Assembly: GCF_002939475.1 (NCBI RefSeq)
Contig: NZ_PKFQ01000001.1
Location: forward strand, 682,001-746,000
Length of the DNA: 64,000 nucleotides
Source: Streptomyces cinnamoneus
Lineage (GTDB): Bacteria > Actinomycetota > Actinomycetes > Streptomycetales > Streptomycetaceae
Direction of reading: 5' to 3'
Shown piece by piece: positions 37,171-48,133 of this stretch (positions are counted from its first letter, which is position 1; each line of letters begins with the position of its first letter). Under the pieces are notes generated by a model. It was given only the letters and a program-made list of their open reading frames with translations, was not told where the DNA came from and searched no databases. A program made the position numbers and the translations under genes.

Positions 37171-38295
37171 TTATCCGCGGGTGTCCGGGGGTGCGGCGCG
37201 GCCGGCGACGCGGGAGAGGCGCTCGACGGCCCGCTCGAAGCCCCGCGTGAGGTCGTCGACGACGGCCTGGACGCCGCGGACCGAGTCCATGCGGCCGACG
37301 ATCTGCCCGACGGGGGTGCCGAGCAGCGGCACGACCTCGTGCCTCTGGATGCGGGAGAGCGCCTCGGCGACGAGCAGGCCCTGGAGCGGCATGGGCAGGG
37401 TGCCGGGGCCGGCCGGGTCGTCCCAGGCGTCCGTCCACGCGGTGCGCAGCTGACGGGCGGGCTTGCCGGTGAGGGCGCGGGAGCGCACGGTGTCGCCCGA
37501 CCCGGCGGCGAGGAGCTTGGCGGTCAGGGCGGTGGAGCCGGTGCCCGCCTCCTTCGTGGTGAGCCAGAGGGAGCCGAGCCAGACGCCCTGCGCGCCGAGC
37601 GCGAGGCCGGCGGCGATCTGTTCGCCGCTGCCGATGCCGCCGGCGGCCAGCACGGGCAGCGGGTCGACGGCCCGTACGACCTCGGGGGTGAGCACCATGG
37701 TGGCGATCTCGCCGGTGTGTCCGCCGGCCTCGTAGCCCTGGGCCACGACGACGTCGACCCCGGCCTCGGCGTGGCGGACGGCGTGCCGGGCGCTCCCGGC
37801 GAGGGCGGCGACCAGGGTGCCGTGGCGGTGGGCGCGGTCGACGACGTCGGCGGGGGGCGGGCCCAGGGCGTTGGCGAGCAGCGTGAGCGGGTACGCGAAG
37901 GCGGCGTCGAGCTGGGCGCGGGCCACCTCCTCCATCCAGCCGGTGATGCGCCAGCCGCCCTCGTCCCCCTCGGCGAGGCCGGGCACGCCGTGTGCGGCGA
38001 GCGTGTCCCGGACGAAGCGGCGGTGTCCGGCGGGGATCATCGCCTCGACGTCGGCCTCGGTGACCCCCTCGACCTTCCGGGCGGGCATGACGACGTCGAG
38101 CCCGTACGGCCCGCCGTCGGTGTGCGCCGCCAGCCAGTCCAGGTCGCGTTCCAGCTCGCCGGGGGTGCGGTAGCGCACGGCGCCGAGGACTCCGAGACCT
38201 CCGGCGCGGGTGATGGCGGCGGCGACCGCGGGGAAGGGGGTGAAGCCGAAGAGCGCGTGCTCGATGCCCAGCCGTTCGCTCAACTCGGTCCGCAT
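37171..38295 (-). CDS. Nitronate monooxygenase / NPD-like flavoprotein (IpdC-like)
   Basis: A 374-residue TIM-barrel FMN protein of the 2-nitropropane dioxygenase family: FPAVAAAITRAGGLGVLGAV at the N-terminus, VVVAQGYEAGGHTG with the catalytic His, and VLAAGGIGSGEQIAAGLALG for FMN phosphate. Many family members act on non-nitro substrates; the sterol-ring enzyme IpdC (Rv3553) belongs here. In this context such a role is more likely than nitroalkane oxidation, though unproven. A CTGAC-N5-GTCAG palindrome sits 45 bp upstream of the start. Confidence 0.82.
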   Translation of the reverse strand: MRTELSERLGIEHALFGFTPFPAVAAAITRAGGLGVLGAVRYRTPGELERDLDWLAAHTDGGPYGLDVVMPARKVEGVTEADVEAMIPAGHRRFVRDTLAAHGVPGLAEGDEGGWRITGWMEEVARAQLDAAFAYPLTLLANALGPPPADVVDRAHRHGTLVAALAGSARHAVRHAEAGVDVVVAQGYEAGGHTGEIATMVLTPEVVRAVDPLPVLAAGGIGSGEQIAAGLALGAQGVWLGSLWLTTKEAGTGSTALTAKLLAAGSGDTVRSRALTGKPARQLRTAWTDAWDDPAGPGTLPMPLQGLLVAEALSRIQRHEVVPLLGTPVGQIVGRMDSVRGVQAVVDDLTRGFERAVERLSRVAGRAAPPDTRG

Positions 38296-38339
38296 GGGCG
38301 GCAGGATGCCGCAGGGAGGCGACCGAGGGAAGACCTTTT

Positions 38340-38350
38340 CTGACGCTACG

Positions 38351-38354
<4 letters not shown>
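38340..38354. promoter_or_regulatory. Palindrome CTGAC-N5-GTCAG before the nitronate monooxygenase gene
   Basis: CTGACGCTACGTCAG is a perfect palindrome with 6-bp arms and a 3-bp centre. It overlaps the stop codon of the upstream kinase gene and precedes the nitronate monooxygenase start by 45 bp. It shares both half-sites and spacing with 32413-32427. Confidence 0.6.
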
Positions 38355-40669
<2,315 letters not shown>

Positions 40670-41201
40670 CCCGTGCCGCCGCCCCCGTCGATTCGCTGCG
40701 CCTCCCCCGGCCCCTCAAGTATGGCCGTCCGTCTGTGCAGCTTGTAGGCCGACGAACAGCCGCGGGGCCCGGACGGGCCCCCGTCCTCGGGATGTCTCGG
40801 GGCGCCCGCCCGAACAGGTGAAGAGCGCAGGGAGGCAGGAGGGCTTACCCGGGCGCGGCCACACGCCCCCGTGCGGGGTCGCACGCCCGCCAGCGAGCGC
40901 CGGCGCGCTCATGGGCCGGGCCGGCCGGGACCGGTCGGGTGTGACGGGGCGTACACGGCCGGTTACGGGTGGCCGTCGGGACGCCCACGGGGGCTCGGCA
41001 CAGCGCGGCCCGCCGGGGCGGCGGCCGGCGCTCGGCGGCGACCGCCGGTGCCCCCGGCGCCCGGAAGAGCGCGGTTGGGCCGGGCGCCCCGCCTCGGTTC
41101 GCCGGCTCTTCGCGGGGTGGGAGTCAGCGCGGCGGGAGGAATTCCCGCAATTCCAGGACGTCCGGGTTTTCACCCGTCTCCTGGAGATCGCGGGACAGGG
41201 G
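40670..41201. other. Intergenic region without a convincing gene
   Basis: 532 bp of extremely GC-rich sequence between the kinase gene and the DUF5997 gene. Several reading frames are open here, but none has a believable ribosome-binding site together with a protein-like composition; all are Arg/Gly/Pro-rich. The kinase promoter is probably within 40670-40760. GGAGGAATTCCCGCAATTCC near 41136-41155 contains short internal symmetry but no clear terminator. Confidence 0.5.
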
Positions 41202-41609
41202 TCAGGAGCGCTTCTGGCCCGTCTGGTCCTCGGCGCGCTGGGCGTTCTTCTCCTTGATCCGCACCGCTTCCTTGCGGACCTCGGCCTGGATGGCGCGTTC
41301 CTTCTGCAGCCACTCGGGCAGTTCCGTCTTCAGCGCCTCGATCTGCTCCGTGGTGAGGGCCTCGGTGATTCCGCCCCGGGCGAGGCCCGCGATGGAAACG
41401 CCCAGCTTCGCCGCGACCACCGGCCGGGGGTGCGGGCCGTTGCGTCGCAGCTCCTGCAGCCACTCGGGCGGATCGGCCTGCAGCGCGTTCAGTTCGTTGC
41501 GCGAGACGACACCCTCCTGGAATTCCGTGGGGGTGGCCTCGAGGTACACACCCAGCTTCTTCGCCGCGGTCGCGGGCTTCATCGTCTGGGTGCTCTTGTG
41601 CGACGTCAT
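41202..41609 (-). CDS. DUF5997 family protein
   Basis: A 135-residue soluble protein with KPATAAKKLGVYLEATPTEF, VSRNELNALQADPPEWLQEL and PRPVVAAKLGVSIAGLARGG, then a charged C-terminal helix. It matches the actinobacterial DUF5997 family, function unknown. It is divergent, 58 bp away, from a LysR-type effector-domain protein; this pair recurs in actinobacteria, suggesting linked function. No clear Shine-Dalgarno precedes ATG 41609, so a leaderless message is possible; an alternative ATG is at 41630. Confidence 0.83.
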   Translation of the reverse strand: MTSHKSTQTMKPATAAKKLGVYLEATPTEFQEGVVSRNELNALQADPPEWLQELRRNGPHPRPVVAAKLGVSIAGLARGGITEALTTEQIEALKTELPEWLQKERAIQAEVRKEAVRIKEKNAQRAEDQTGQKRS

Positions 41610-41667
41610 GATGTCAAGGGTATCGAGCATGTGCGCTACCTCTGACCACGACCGGTAACCTGGCGGA

Positions 41668-42447
41668 GTGACAGGCTCGGATGTATCCCCTTCGTTCCGG
41701 CTCGCATATGTCCCGGGAGTGACGCCCAGCAAATGGGTGCGGATCTGGAACGAGCGGCTGCCCGACGTCCCCTTGACCCTCGTCGCGGTGTCCGCCGCGG
41801 AGGCCTTCGGCACGCTGCGCGGCGGCGACGCCGACGCCGGTTTCGTACGGCTGCCGGTCGACCGCACGGACCTCAGCGCGATCCCGCTCTACACCGAGAC
41901 GACGGTGGTCGTGGTCCCGAAGGACCACGCCGTGGCGGCGGTCGAGGAGGTGTCCGCCGAGGACCTCGCGGACGACATCGTGCTGCACCCGCTCGACGAC
42001 ACCCTGGAGTGGGAGCGGCTTCCGGGACGCCCCGCGCTGGAGCGCCCCGCCACGACGGCCGACGCCGTCGAGCTGGTGGCGGCGGGGGTGGGGGTCCTCG
42101 TCGTGCCGCAGTCGCTCGCGCGCCTGCACCACCGCAAGGACCTCACGTACCGGCCGGTCTCCGACGCGCCCGTCTCGCGCGTCGCACTGTCGTGGCCGCA
42201 GGAGCAGACCACCGACCTGGTGGAGGACTTCATCGGGATCGTCCGCGGGCGCACGGTCAACAGCACCCGGGGCCGGAAGCCCGCCCCCGACCAGCCGAAG
42301 GACAAGCGTCCCGAGGCGGGCGGGGCCCGGCGGAAGCCGGCGGCCGGCAAGACGGCGGGCAAGCCGGGCGGCGGCAGGAACCCGCGCGGCGGTTCGGGCG
42401 GCACCCCCAAGGGCGCCAAGCGCGGCAAGCCGCGCCGCCGGTCCTAG
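41668..42447 (+). CDS. LysR substrate-binding domain protein lacking the HTH
   Basis: A 259-residue protein that is essentially the effector-binding half of a LysR regulator (periplasmic-binding-protein type II fold): FRLAYVPGVTPSKWVRIW at the start, GGDADAGFVRLPVD, TVVVVPKDHAVA and VAAGVGVLVVPQSLARLHH. The N-terminal winged HTH is absent. Instead the last 60 residues are a basic, Gly/Pro/Lys/Arg-rich tail (KPAAGKTAGKPGGG, KGAKRGKPRRRS) that could contact nucleic acid or a partner. The GTG start has no strong ribosome-binding site. It is divergent from DUF5997. Confidence 0.83.
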   Translation: MTGSDVSPSFRLAYVPGVTPSKWVRIWNERLPDVPLTLVAVSAAEAFGTLRGGDADAGFVRLPVDRTDLSAIPLYTETTVVVVPKDHAVAAVEEVSAEDLADDIVLHPLDDTLEWERLPGRPALERPATTADAVELVAAGVGVLVVPQSLARLHHRKDLTYRPVSDAPVSRVALSWPQEQTTDLVEDFIGIVRGRTVNSTRGRKPAPDQPKDKRPEAGGARRKPAAGKTAGKPGGGRNPRGGSGGTPKGAKRGKPRRRS

Positions 42448-42475
42448 GGGGCCTCCGGCAGCACGGCGCCCCGCG

Positions 42476-43675
42476 TCAGCGGCGCACCCGTGGCATCCCC
42501 AGGCCGATCCAGGAGATGATCTCGCGCTGGATCTCGTTGTTGCCGCCCCCGAAGGTGAAGATGACCGCGCTGCGGTAGCCGCGTTCCAGCTCGCCGTGGA
42601 GGACCGCGCCCGCGGAGCCCTCCTTGAGGGGGCCTGCCGCGGCGAGGACCTCCATGAGCCACGCGTAGGCGTCGCGGCGCGCCTCGGAGCCGTAGACCTT
42701 CACGGCCGAGGCGTCCTGCGGGGTGAGGGTGCCGCGTTGGAGGGCGTCCACCATCCGCCAGTTGAGCAGCTTCATGGCGTCGAGCCGGATGTGGGTGCGG
42801 GCGAGCCGGCCGCGTACCCAGCCGAGGTCGACGACGCGGCGGCCGTCGGGCATCTTGGTGGTGGCCGCCCAGTGGCGGACGTCCCGCAGGGCCTTGATGG
42901 CGGTCGTGCCGTGGGCCGCCAGGGTGACGCGCTCGTGGTTGAGCTGGGTGGTGATCAGCCGCCAGCCCTGGTTCTCCTCGCCGACGCGGTGGGTGGCGGG
43001 GACGCGGACGTCGTCGTAGTGGCTCGCCGTGGTGTCGTGGGACGCCAGGGTGTTGATCAGCGTGCAGGAGTATCCGGGGGCGCTGGTGGGGACCAGGAGG
43101 ATGCTGATGCCCTTGTGCGGGGGGACGCCGTCCTCGACGGGCCTGGTGCGTACGGCGAGCCAGACCCAGTCGGCCGTGTCGCCGTTGGTGGTCCAGATCT
43201 TCTGGCCGTTGACCGTGTAGTGGCCGGTATCCCGGTCGCCCTCGCGCACCGCCCGGGTGGTGAGGGAGGCCAGGTCCGTGCCCGCGCCGGGCTCGCTGTA
43301 GCCGATGGCGAAGTCCAGCTCGCCGGAGAGGATGCCCGGGAGGAAGGCCGCCTTCTGTTCCTCGGTGCCGTACTGCATGAGCGTCGGGCCGACCGTGTTG
43401 AGGGCCATGAGCGGCAGGGGCACGCCGGCCTGGGCGGCCTCGTCGAAGAAGATGAACTGTTCCACGGGGGTCATGCCGCTGCCCCCGTACTCCACGGGCC
43501 AGCCGACGCCGAGCCGGCCGTCCGCGCCGAGGCGGCGGACGGTGCGGCGGTAGAACCGCTTCCGCTCGGCCGGGTCGGCGTGCCGGGCGTAGGCGTCGTC
43601 GGGCACCAGTTCCGCGAAGTACTCGCGCAGTTCGGCCCGAAACCGCGCTTGCGCGGGGGTGTACTGGAGATCCAC
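42476..43675 (-). CDS. Acyl-CoA dehydrogenase
   Basis: A 399-residue FAD-dependent acyl-CoA dehydrogenase: the FAD/substrate motif AIGYSEPGAGTDLASLTTRA and IWTTNGDTADWVWLAVRT are typical, and the C-terminal helical domain ends with FGGGNNEIQREIISWIGLG. It introduces the alpha-beta double bond in acyl-CoA breakdown. Length and motifs fit the FadE group that forms heteromers in sterol side-chain degradation, but homomeric action cannot be excluded. The GTG at 43675 follows AGGGAGGGG. A KstR-like palindrome lies 47 bp upstream. Confidence 0.88.
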   Translation of the reverse strand: MDLQYTPAQARFRAELREYFAELVPDDAYARHADPAERKRFYRRTVRRLGADGRLGVGWPVEYGGSGMTPVEQFIFFDEAAQAGVPLPLMALNTVGPTLMQYGTEEQKAAFLPGILSGELDFAIGYSEPGAGTDLASLTTRAVREGDRDTGHYTVNGQKIWTTNGDTADWVWLAVRTRPVEDGVPPHKGISILLVPTSAPGYSCTLINTLASHDTTASHYDDVRVPATHRVGEENQGWRLITTQLNHERVTLAAHGTTAIKALRDVRHWAATTKMPDGRRVVDLGWVRGRLARTHIRLDAMKLLNWRMVDALQRGTLTPQDASAVKVYGSEARRDAYAWLMEVLAAAGPLKEGSAGAVLHGELERGYRSAVIFTFGGGNNEIQREIISWIGLGMPRVRR

Positions 43676-43721
43676 GGCCCCTCCCTGTGGTCGTCGGCCG
43701 GTCCGCCGTGTCGCGTCACGG

Positions 43722-43735
43722 TAGAACGCGTTCCA
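43722..43735. promoter_or_regulatory. KstR-like operator (TNNAACNNGTTNNA)
   Basis: TAGAACGCGTTCCA matches every fixed position of the KstR consensus TNNAACNNGTTNNA known from mycobacterial and rhodococcal cholesterol genes. It stands upstream of an acyl-CoA dehydrogenase gene. No kstR homologue is in the window. Confidence 0.6.
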
Positions 43736-43797
43736 GGAATGAGGAAGGGCCGGGACGCCCCCACGCCGTCGCCAGGGAGGAACGCGGGAGGAAACGG

Positions 43798-43829
43798 AAC
43801 GGACCCGCGCCATGGGGCGCGGGTCCGTT
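43798..43829 (-). terminator. Hairpin terminator after the PAP2 gene
   Basis: A perfect 14-bp stem (AACGGACCCGCGCC, 43798-43811, pairing with 43816-43829) with a 4-nt loop lies 35 bp beyond the PAP2 stop on the minus strand. It separates that gene from the acyl-CoA dehydrogenase operator. Confidence 0.75.
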
Positions 43830-43863
43830 TCCGGGTGCGGAGGGCGGCGGCGTGCGGGCGCCG

Positions 43864-44661
43864 TCAGCGTCCCGCGTGCTTGCGGTGCCTGCCGCCGGAG
43901 ACCGGGGCCCCGCCGGCGCGGCGGCGGCCGCCGTGGGGGCCGGGGACGGCGCCGGCGGCGTACCCGCCCTGGGCGGCCTCCATCTCGGCCAGTTCCTCGT
44001 CGAGCCCGAAGCGGTTCAGCAGCGGCAGGCGGTCCAGCCGCGGCAGCAGCCAGGCGTGCCAGACGCCGGTGACGAAGAGGATGGCGGAGGCCGCGACCAG
44101 GACCGAGCCGAAGGTGTCGGTCGGGTAGTGGGCCCCGATGTACATCCGGGAGAAGGCGACGACCAGCACCGCGAGGACACCGCAGACGGCGACGGTGTTG
44201 CGGTGGCGGGAGTTGCGGAAGAGGAAGTAGGTGGCGACGGCGGCCGCGACGGTGAAGGCGGTGTGACCGCTGGGGAAGCTGTTGGAGCCGATCTCCGGGT
44301 CGAGGGAGAACTGCCGCGGCGGCCGGTCACGGGCCACGATGGCCTTGGCGATCTGGGTGCTGTTCCAGCCGACCGCGACCACGAGGAACGTCGAGACCGC
44401 CGTGACGGGCCGGCGCCGCGCGAACAGCAGCCATCCGCACCACGCCCCGAGGATCAGCACGCCGGCGACGGGCGACGCACAGTAGCTGACCAGCTCCATG
44501 AGGGTGTTCAGCCAGCCGGTGCGGGTGTTGGTCTGGATCGTGCGGTCCAGGTCCAGGTCGTGCGGCTGGATCAGACGGGTGTGCGCGGCAACCAGCCCGA
44601 GCGAGATCGCGAGAGCGAACAGCAGGAGGGAGTTGCGCAACCAGTGGCGCACGTAGGGCAT
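43864..44661 (-). CDS. PAP2-family membrane phosphatase
   Basis: A 265-residue polytopic phosphatase with six predicted helices. The three catalytic motifs are intact: KAIVARDRPP, SFPSGHTA and SRMYIGAHYPTD, placing the active site on the outer face of the membrane. Likely substrates are polyprenyl pyrophosphates or phosphatidic acid. The soluble C-terminal tail is Gly/Arg/His-rich. The start is ambiguous: ATG at 44661 has AAGGA at 10 nt, GTG at 44667 has it at 4 nt; the ATG is used here. Confidence 0.85.
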   Translation of the reverse strand: MPYVRHWLRNSLLLFALAISLGLVAAHTRLIQPHDLDLDRTIQTNTRTGWLNTLMELVSYCASPVAGVLILGAWCGWLLFARRRPVTAVSTFLVVAVGWNSTQIAKAIVARDRPPRQFSLDPEIGSNSFPSGHTAFTVAAAVATYFLFRNSRHRNTVAVCGVLAVLVVAFSRMYIGAHYPTDTFGSVLVAASAILFVTGVWHAWLLPRLDRLPLLNRFGLDEELAEMEAAQGGYAAGAVPGPHGGRRRAGGAPVSGGRHRKHAGR

Positions 44662-44894
44662 CGGCACGGGGTCCTTCGGATCGGTATCGCGGCGCCGGGG
44701 TGGCAGCACGTCGGCGTACGGATGAATGACGGGTACACGCCGCACGGAGTGGGCGCGGCTGTACATCAAAAGCTACACGCGTGGCGACCCCCGCCCGGGA
44801 GCCGCCGGGGGCGGCCGGAGCGCGCCCGGGGTGCGGGACCCGCCGGATGCGGGCCCGTGAACCGGAGGCTGTGCGGACCCCGTGGGGGCACTGT

Positions 44895-44908
44895 GTGACA
44901 GGGGTCAC
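44895..44908. promoter_or_regulatory. Crp-like site in the PAP2/map intergenic region
   Basis: GTGACAGGGGTCAC matches the Streptomyces Crp pattern GTG-N6-GNCAC at every fixed position and is symmetric. It lies in the 375-bp gap between the PAP2 gene and map, 129 bp before the map start. The rest of that gap holds a possible -10 (TAGTTAT near 44993) for map and no gene. Confidence 0.5.
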
Positions 44909-45036
44909 CTCGAAGGGCGCACGCCGTGGCGGGGCGGGAGCGCGCGAGGCGGTGGGCCCGGAGCCCCCTCCCCCGACCCGGGAAAACCGTGATAGTTATA
45001 CCGGTGCCAGCGGAAGCACCTGCGGGAGGGGCCGGA

Positions 45037-45804
45037 ATGATCACTTTGATGTCCTCGACGGAACTGGAGACCATGCGCGAGGCGGGCCGTGTCGTGGCCA
45101 AGGCCCTCGACACCGTGCGCCAGAAGGCCGCCGTCGGCGTCTCACTGCTCGAACTCGACGAGATCGCCGCCGCGGTGATCGACGACGCGGGGGCGACGTC
45201 CTCGTTCCGCGGCTACCACCCGGGCCACGCCCCCACCCCCTACCCGGGGGTGATCTGCTCCTCGGTCAACGACGCCGTGGTCCACGGCATCCCGAACGGC
45301 TACCGGCTCCAGGACGGCGACCTCGTCAGCATCGACTGCGGGGCCAGCGTCGACGGCCTGCACGGTGACTCCGCCGTGAGCTTCGTCGTCGGCGAGGCCC
45401 GGCCCGACGACCTGGAGCTCGTCGACACCACCGAGAGGGCGCTGCGGGCGGGCATCGACGCCCTCCAGCCGGGCGCGAGGATGGGCGACGTCTCCCACGC
45501 CATCGGCGTCATCGGCCGCGCGGCGGGCTACGGCCTGCTGGAGAACCACGGCGGCCACGGGGTGGGGCGGGCGATGCACCAGGACCCCTTCGTGCCCAAC
45601 GAGGGGCGCGCGGGCCGCGGCATGCGGCTGCGCCCCGGCCTGGTGCTGGCCCTGGAGCCCATGTTCCTGGCGGGCGGCCGGGACGGTTACCGCGTGGCGG
45701 GCGACGGCTGGACGCTGCGCACCCTCGACGGCAGCCGGGCGGCACACGCCGAGCACACGGTGGCCGTCACCGAGGACGGCCCCCTCATGCTCACGGCACC
45801 CTGA
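45037..45804 (+). CDS. map: Type I methionine aminopeptidase
   Basis: A 255-residue pita-bread metallopeptidase that removes N-terminal Met. The five metal ligands are visible in order: Asp in SIDCGAS, Asp in GDSAVSF, His in GGHGVGRAMHQDP, Glu in ALEPM and Glu in HAEHTVAV. The ATG at 45037 follows GGGAGGGG. Most Streptomyces carry more than one map gene, so this may be a secondary copy. A small XRE gene follows after 29 bp and is probably co-transcribed. Confidence 0.92.
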   Translation: MITLMSSTELETMREAGRVVAKALDTVRQKAAVGVSLLELDEIAAAVIDDAGATSSFRGYHPGHAPTPYPGVICSSVNDAVVHGIPNGYRLQDGDLVSIDCGASVDGLHGDSAVSFVVGEARPDDLELVDTTERALRAGIDALQPGARMGDVSHAIGVIGRAAGYGLLENHGGHGVGRAMHQDPFVPNEGRAGRGMRLRPGLVLALEPMFLAGGRDGYRVAGDGWTLRTLDGSRAAHAEHTVAVTEDGPLMLTAP

Positions 45805-45833
45805 GCCGGCCCGGGGTGCCCTAGCATCACGCC

Positions 45834-46106
45834 ATGGTTCGTACACCCCTCACACCGTGGGAGAGGCAGCGCGGCGAGCGGCTCGGCGCCCTGCTGCGGG
45901 CGGCCCGCGGCAAGCGGAGCATGGTCGCGGTCGCGGCTGACGCGGGACTGTCGCCGGAGACCCTCCGGAAGATCGAGACCGGCCGCGCGCCGACCCCGGC
46001 CTTCTTCACCGTCGCCGCGCTGGCCTCCGTGCTCGGCATCTCCCTGGACGACATCGCCGCGGCCTGCGGCGAGCACCCGGAGGCCGGCCAGGCCCTGTCA
46101 GCGTGA
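45834..46106 (+). CDS. XRE-type HTH protein
   Basis: A 90-residue one-domain helix-turn-helix protein. The HTH is SMVAVAADAGLSPETLRKIETGRAPTPA-like (residues about 29-55) followed by FFTVAALASVLGISLDDIA. Such short XRE proteins bind DNA as dimers. It lies 29 bp after map, and its stop overlaps by 9 bp the stop of the convergent thioesterase gene. Confidence 0.85.
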   Translation: MVRTPLTPWERQRGERLGALLRAARGKRSMVAVAADAGLSPETLRKIETGRAPTPAFFTVAALASVLGISLDDIAAACGEHPEAGQALSA

Positions 46107-46919
46107 CGGTCCGGGGGCGCCCTCCAGGTCCTCGCGGACGACCGACAGCAGCGGCCCCGTCTGCTCGCGCAGGTACATGTGCCCGCCCGGCAGCGTCCCG
46201 GTCCGGAACGGCCCGGTGGTCAGCTCGCCCCAGCGGGGCAGGCTCCCGGCCGGGACGAAGCGGTCCGCCTCCCCGCGGACCGCGGTGAGCGGCGTCGTGA
46301 GCGCGGGCCGCTCGGCGTACGCGTAGGTGTCGAACGCCTCCAGGTCGGCCCGCAGCAGCGGCAGCGTCGGCAGCATGAACGCCCGCAGGGCCCGCGTCGG
46401 CGCACCGGCCAGCTCCACGGCGTACTCCAGCAGGCGGTCGTCGGGCAGGTCGTGCAGTCGCCGGGACCCGCGCGGGACGCACGGCGGCACGCAGCCGGAG
46501 ACGATGAGGCGGCCCGGCGGCCTGCCCAGGCCGGTGAGCGCATGGCTGAGCTCGAAGGCGAGGAGCGCGCCGAAGCTGTGGCCGAACAGCGCGTAGGGTC
46601 CGCGCACCGCGTCGAGGAGCGGGCCGGCCAGCCCGGCCACGATGCGGTCCACCGAGCGCTGCGGAGGCTCGGCCGAGCGGGCACCGCGGCCGGGCAGCTC
46701 GACGCAGGACACCTCGACGCCGGGCCCGAGCCGCCGCCCCCAGTCGCCGTAGGGGGTGAGGATCGCTCCCGCGTACGGCAGGCAGAACAGCTGCCACGCG
46801 GCGCCTGGGCGGGGCCGGGGTGTTCTCAGCCACGCCGCCCGCGCCGTCGCGCCGCCGCCGGCTGATCCGCCGCCGGGGGCGTGACCGCCCGTTTCCGCGC
46901 CTGTCCGGCTCCGCTCCAC
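46098..46919 (-). CDS. Type II thioesterase (alpha/beta hydrolase)
   Basis: A 273-residue TEII. It has FCLPYAGA at the oxyanion region, nucleophile elbow FGHSFGA, the Asp in RGEADRFVPA and the catalytic His in LPGGHMYL, all intact, with a full lid region between. TEIIs clear misprimed acyl groups from carrier proteins of PKS or NRPS. The GTG at 46919 has GGGGGAG at 5 nt; an ATG at 46961 with a weak site is the alternative and adds 14 residues. It is 95 bp downstream of the CapA-like gene and may share its transcript. No PKS or NRPS is adjacent. Confidence 0.85.
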   Translation of the reverse strand: MERSRTGAETGGHAPGGGSAGGGATARAAWLRTPRPRPGAAWQLFCLPYAGAILTPYGDWGRRLGPGVEVSCVELPGRGARSAEPPQRSVDRIVAGLAGPLLDAVRGPYALFGHSFGALLAFELSHALTGLGRPPGRLIVSGCVPPCVPRGSRRLHDLPDDRLLEYAVELAGAPTRALRAFMLPTLPLLRADLEAFDTYAYAERPALTTPLTAVRGEADRFVPAGSLPRWGELTTGPFRTGTLPGGHMYLREQTGPLLSVVREDLEGAPGPSR

Positions 46920-47014
46920 CGCGTCTCCCCCGCCGCCGCCGAATCCGGTCAACCTATCCATACGTTCCGGCGGCCGCCAGGGGGTGGTGGCCGACGTCCC
47001 GGGCCCGCGGCCGT

Positions 47015-47998
47015 TCAGGCCCAGTCGACGACGAGCCGCTCTCCGCGCACCGTGACCGTCGTGCCGAACTCCGCGCAGGCGCGGGTGAACCGGTCGCGGA
47101 TCCACTCCCACTCGTCCCCGCTCGCCTGCGTGGTGCGGCAGAAGTCCAGGTGCAGCGGCACCGCCTCCACCCGGACGGGCCGGGGACGTGCCGGGCCCGT
47201 GCCGTCCAGGGTGACCAGGAAGAGCAGTCCCAGGTCGTTGCGGAGGACGGGGTCGACCGCGTAGTCGTCGACGAAGTCCCCCATGTCGAAGAGGCAGCGG
47301 TCCGCGACGCCGTGGAAGACGTGGGCGGAGTGCCCGGCGACCAGGGTGGCCCCCGCCTCCAGCAACGCCGCGGCCGTGTGCCGTACGTGAGGGGGCGGCG
47401 CGGACGTCATGTTGGGGCCCCAGTGCGGGGTGACCAGGACGGCGTCGGCCTCGGCGGCGGCGCGGCCCACCAGGTCGGCGAGCCAGCCCGGCACGCCCCG
47501 GGCCAGGTCGGCGTAGGCGACGCCCGGCCGGTCCGGGCCGGCGGCGAAGTCCTCCGGGTGATCGGTGACGCCGACGACCGCCAGCCGCGTTGCGCCCGCC
47601 TCCAGCAGCGCGAAGCGCCGGGCGGCGGCGGGGTCGGGCCCGGCCCCCACGCTGCGGACGCCCGCGCGGGTCAGCAGCGCGCGGGTGTCCGCCAGGGCGT
47701 CGAAGCCGTAGTCGAGGGCGTGGTTGTTGGCGAGGGTCACACAGTCCGCGCCCAGGTCCGCGAGGACCGTGGCGGCGGCCGGCGGGGCCCGGAAGAAGAA
47801 GGGCTTGCCCGGCGCCGGCCAGGGCTCGCCGCGGTCGGACACGCAGCACTCGAGGTTGAGGACGAACGCGTCCGCGCCGGCCACGAGGCCCCTCAGCGCG
47901 GCGCTGAGGACCGTGGCCGGCCGGGGGTCCTGCTCCAGCCGCTCGGCGACGCAACGCCCCAGCATCGTGTCACCGGCCAGGGCCACCGTGATCGACAC
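47015..47998 (-). CDS. CapA-family protein, cytoplasmic form
   Basis: A 327-residue CapA/PGA_cap protein without signal peptide: ITVALAGDTMLG, LNLECCVSD, LANNHALDYG, VVGVTDHPED, LVTPHWGPNM and LVAGHSAHVFHG provide the expected metal-site residues. Some family members in biosynthetic clusters are ligase- or phosphatase-like accessory enzymes, so a role in small-molecule chemistry is possible. The GTG at 47998 is chosen because the domain begins directly there; longer N-termini are possible. A strong hairpin separates it from the LAL gene upstream. Confidence 0.8.
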   Translation of the reverse strand: MSITVALAGDTMLGRCVAERLEQDPRPATVLSAALRGLVAGADAFVLNLECCVSDRGEPWPAPGKPFFFRAPPAAATVLADLGADCVTLANNHALDYGFDALADTRALLTRAGVRSVGAGPDPAAARRFALLEAGATRLAVVGVTDHPEDFAAGPDRPGVAYADLARGVPGWLADLVGRAAAEADAVLVTPHWGPNMTSAPPPHVRHTAAALLEAGATLVAGHSAHVFHGVADRCLFDMGDFVDDYAVDPVLRNDLGLLFLVTLDGTGPARPRPVRVEAVPLHLDFCRTTQASGDEWEWIRDRFTRACAEFGTTVTVRGERLVVDWA

Positions 47999-48057
47999 CG
48001 TCCGGCACGCCTCCGTCCCTTCCGTTTCACCGTAGCTCCGGCGACCGGGGCGGTACC

Positions 48058-48089
48058 AGCGGCCGGGCACGCGCGCGTGCCCGGCCGCT
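48058..48089 (-). terminator. Perfect 32-nt palindrome, terminator after LAL gene
   Basis: The two 16-nt halves (48058-48073 and 48074-48089; AGCGGCCGGGCACGCG and its complement) pair completely. It begins 45 bp beyond the LAL stop and probably ends that transcript, marking the left border of the 48-61 kb gene group. Confidence 0.75.
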
Positions 48090-48133
48090 CGCCAGGAGTG
48101 TCCGACGGCCCGTGCCGGCCCGTCGGGCTCCCC

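Noticed and set aside
40715..41173. Open frames on both strands in the kinase/DUF5997 gap
   Set aside because: Arg/Gly/Pro-rich composition, no ribosome-binding sites and no recognisable family; typical of high-GC spurious frames.
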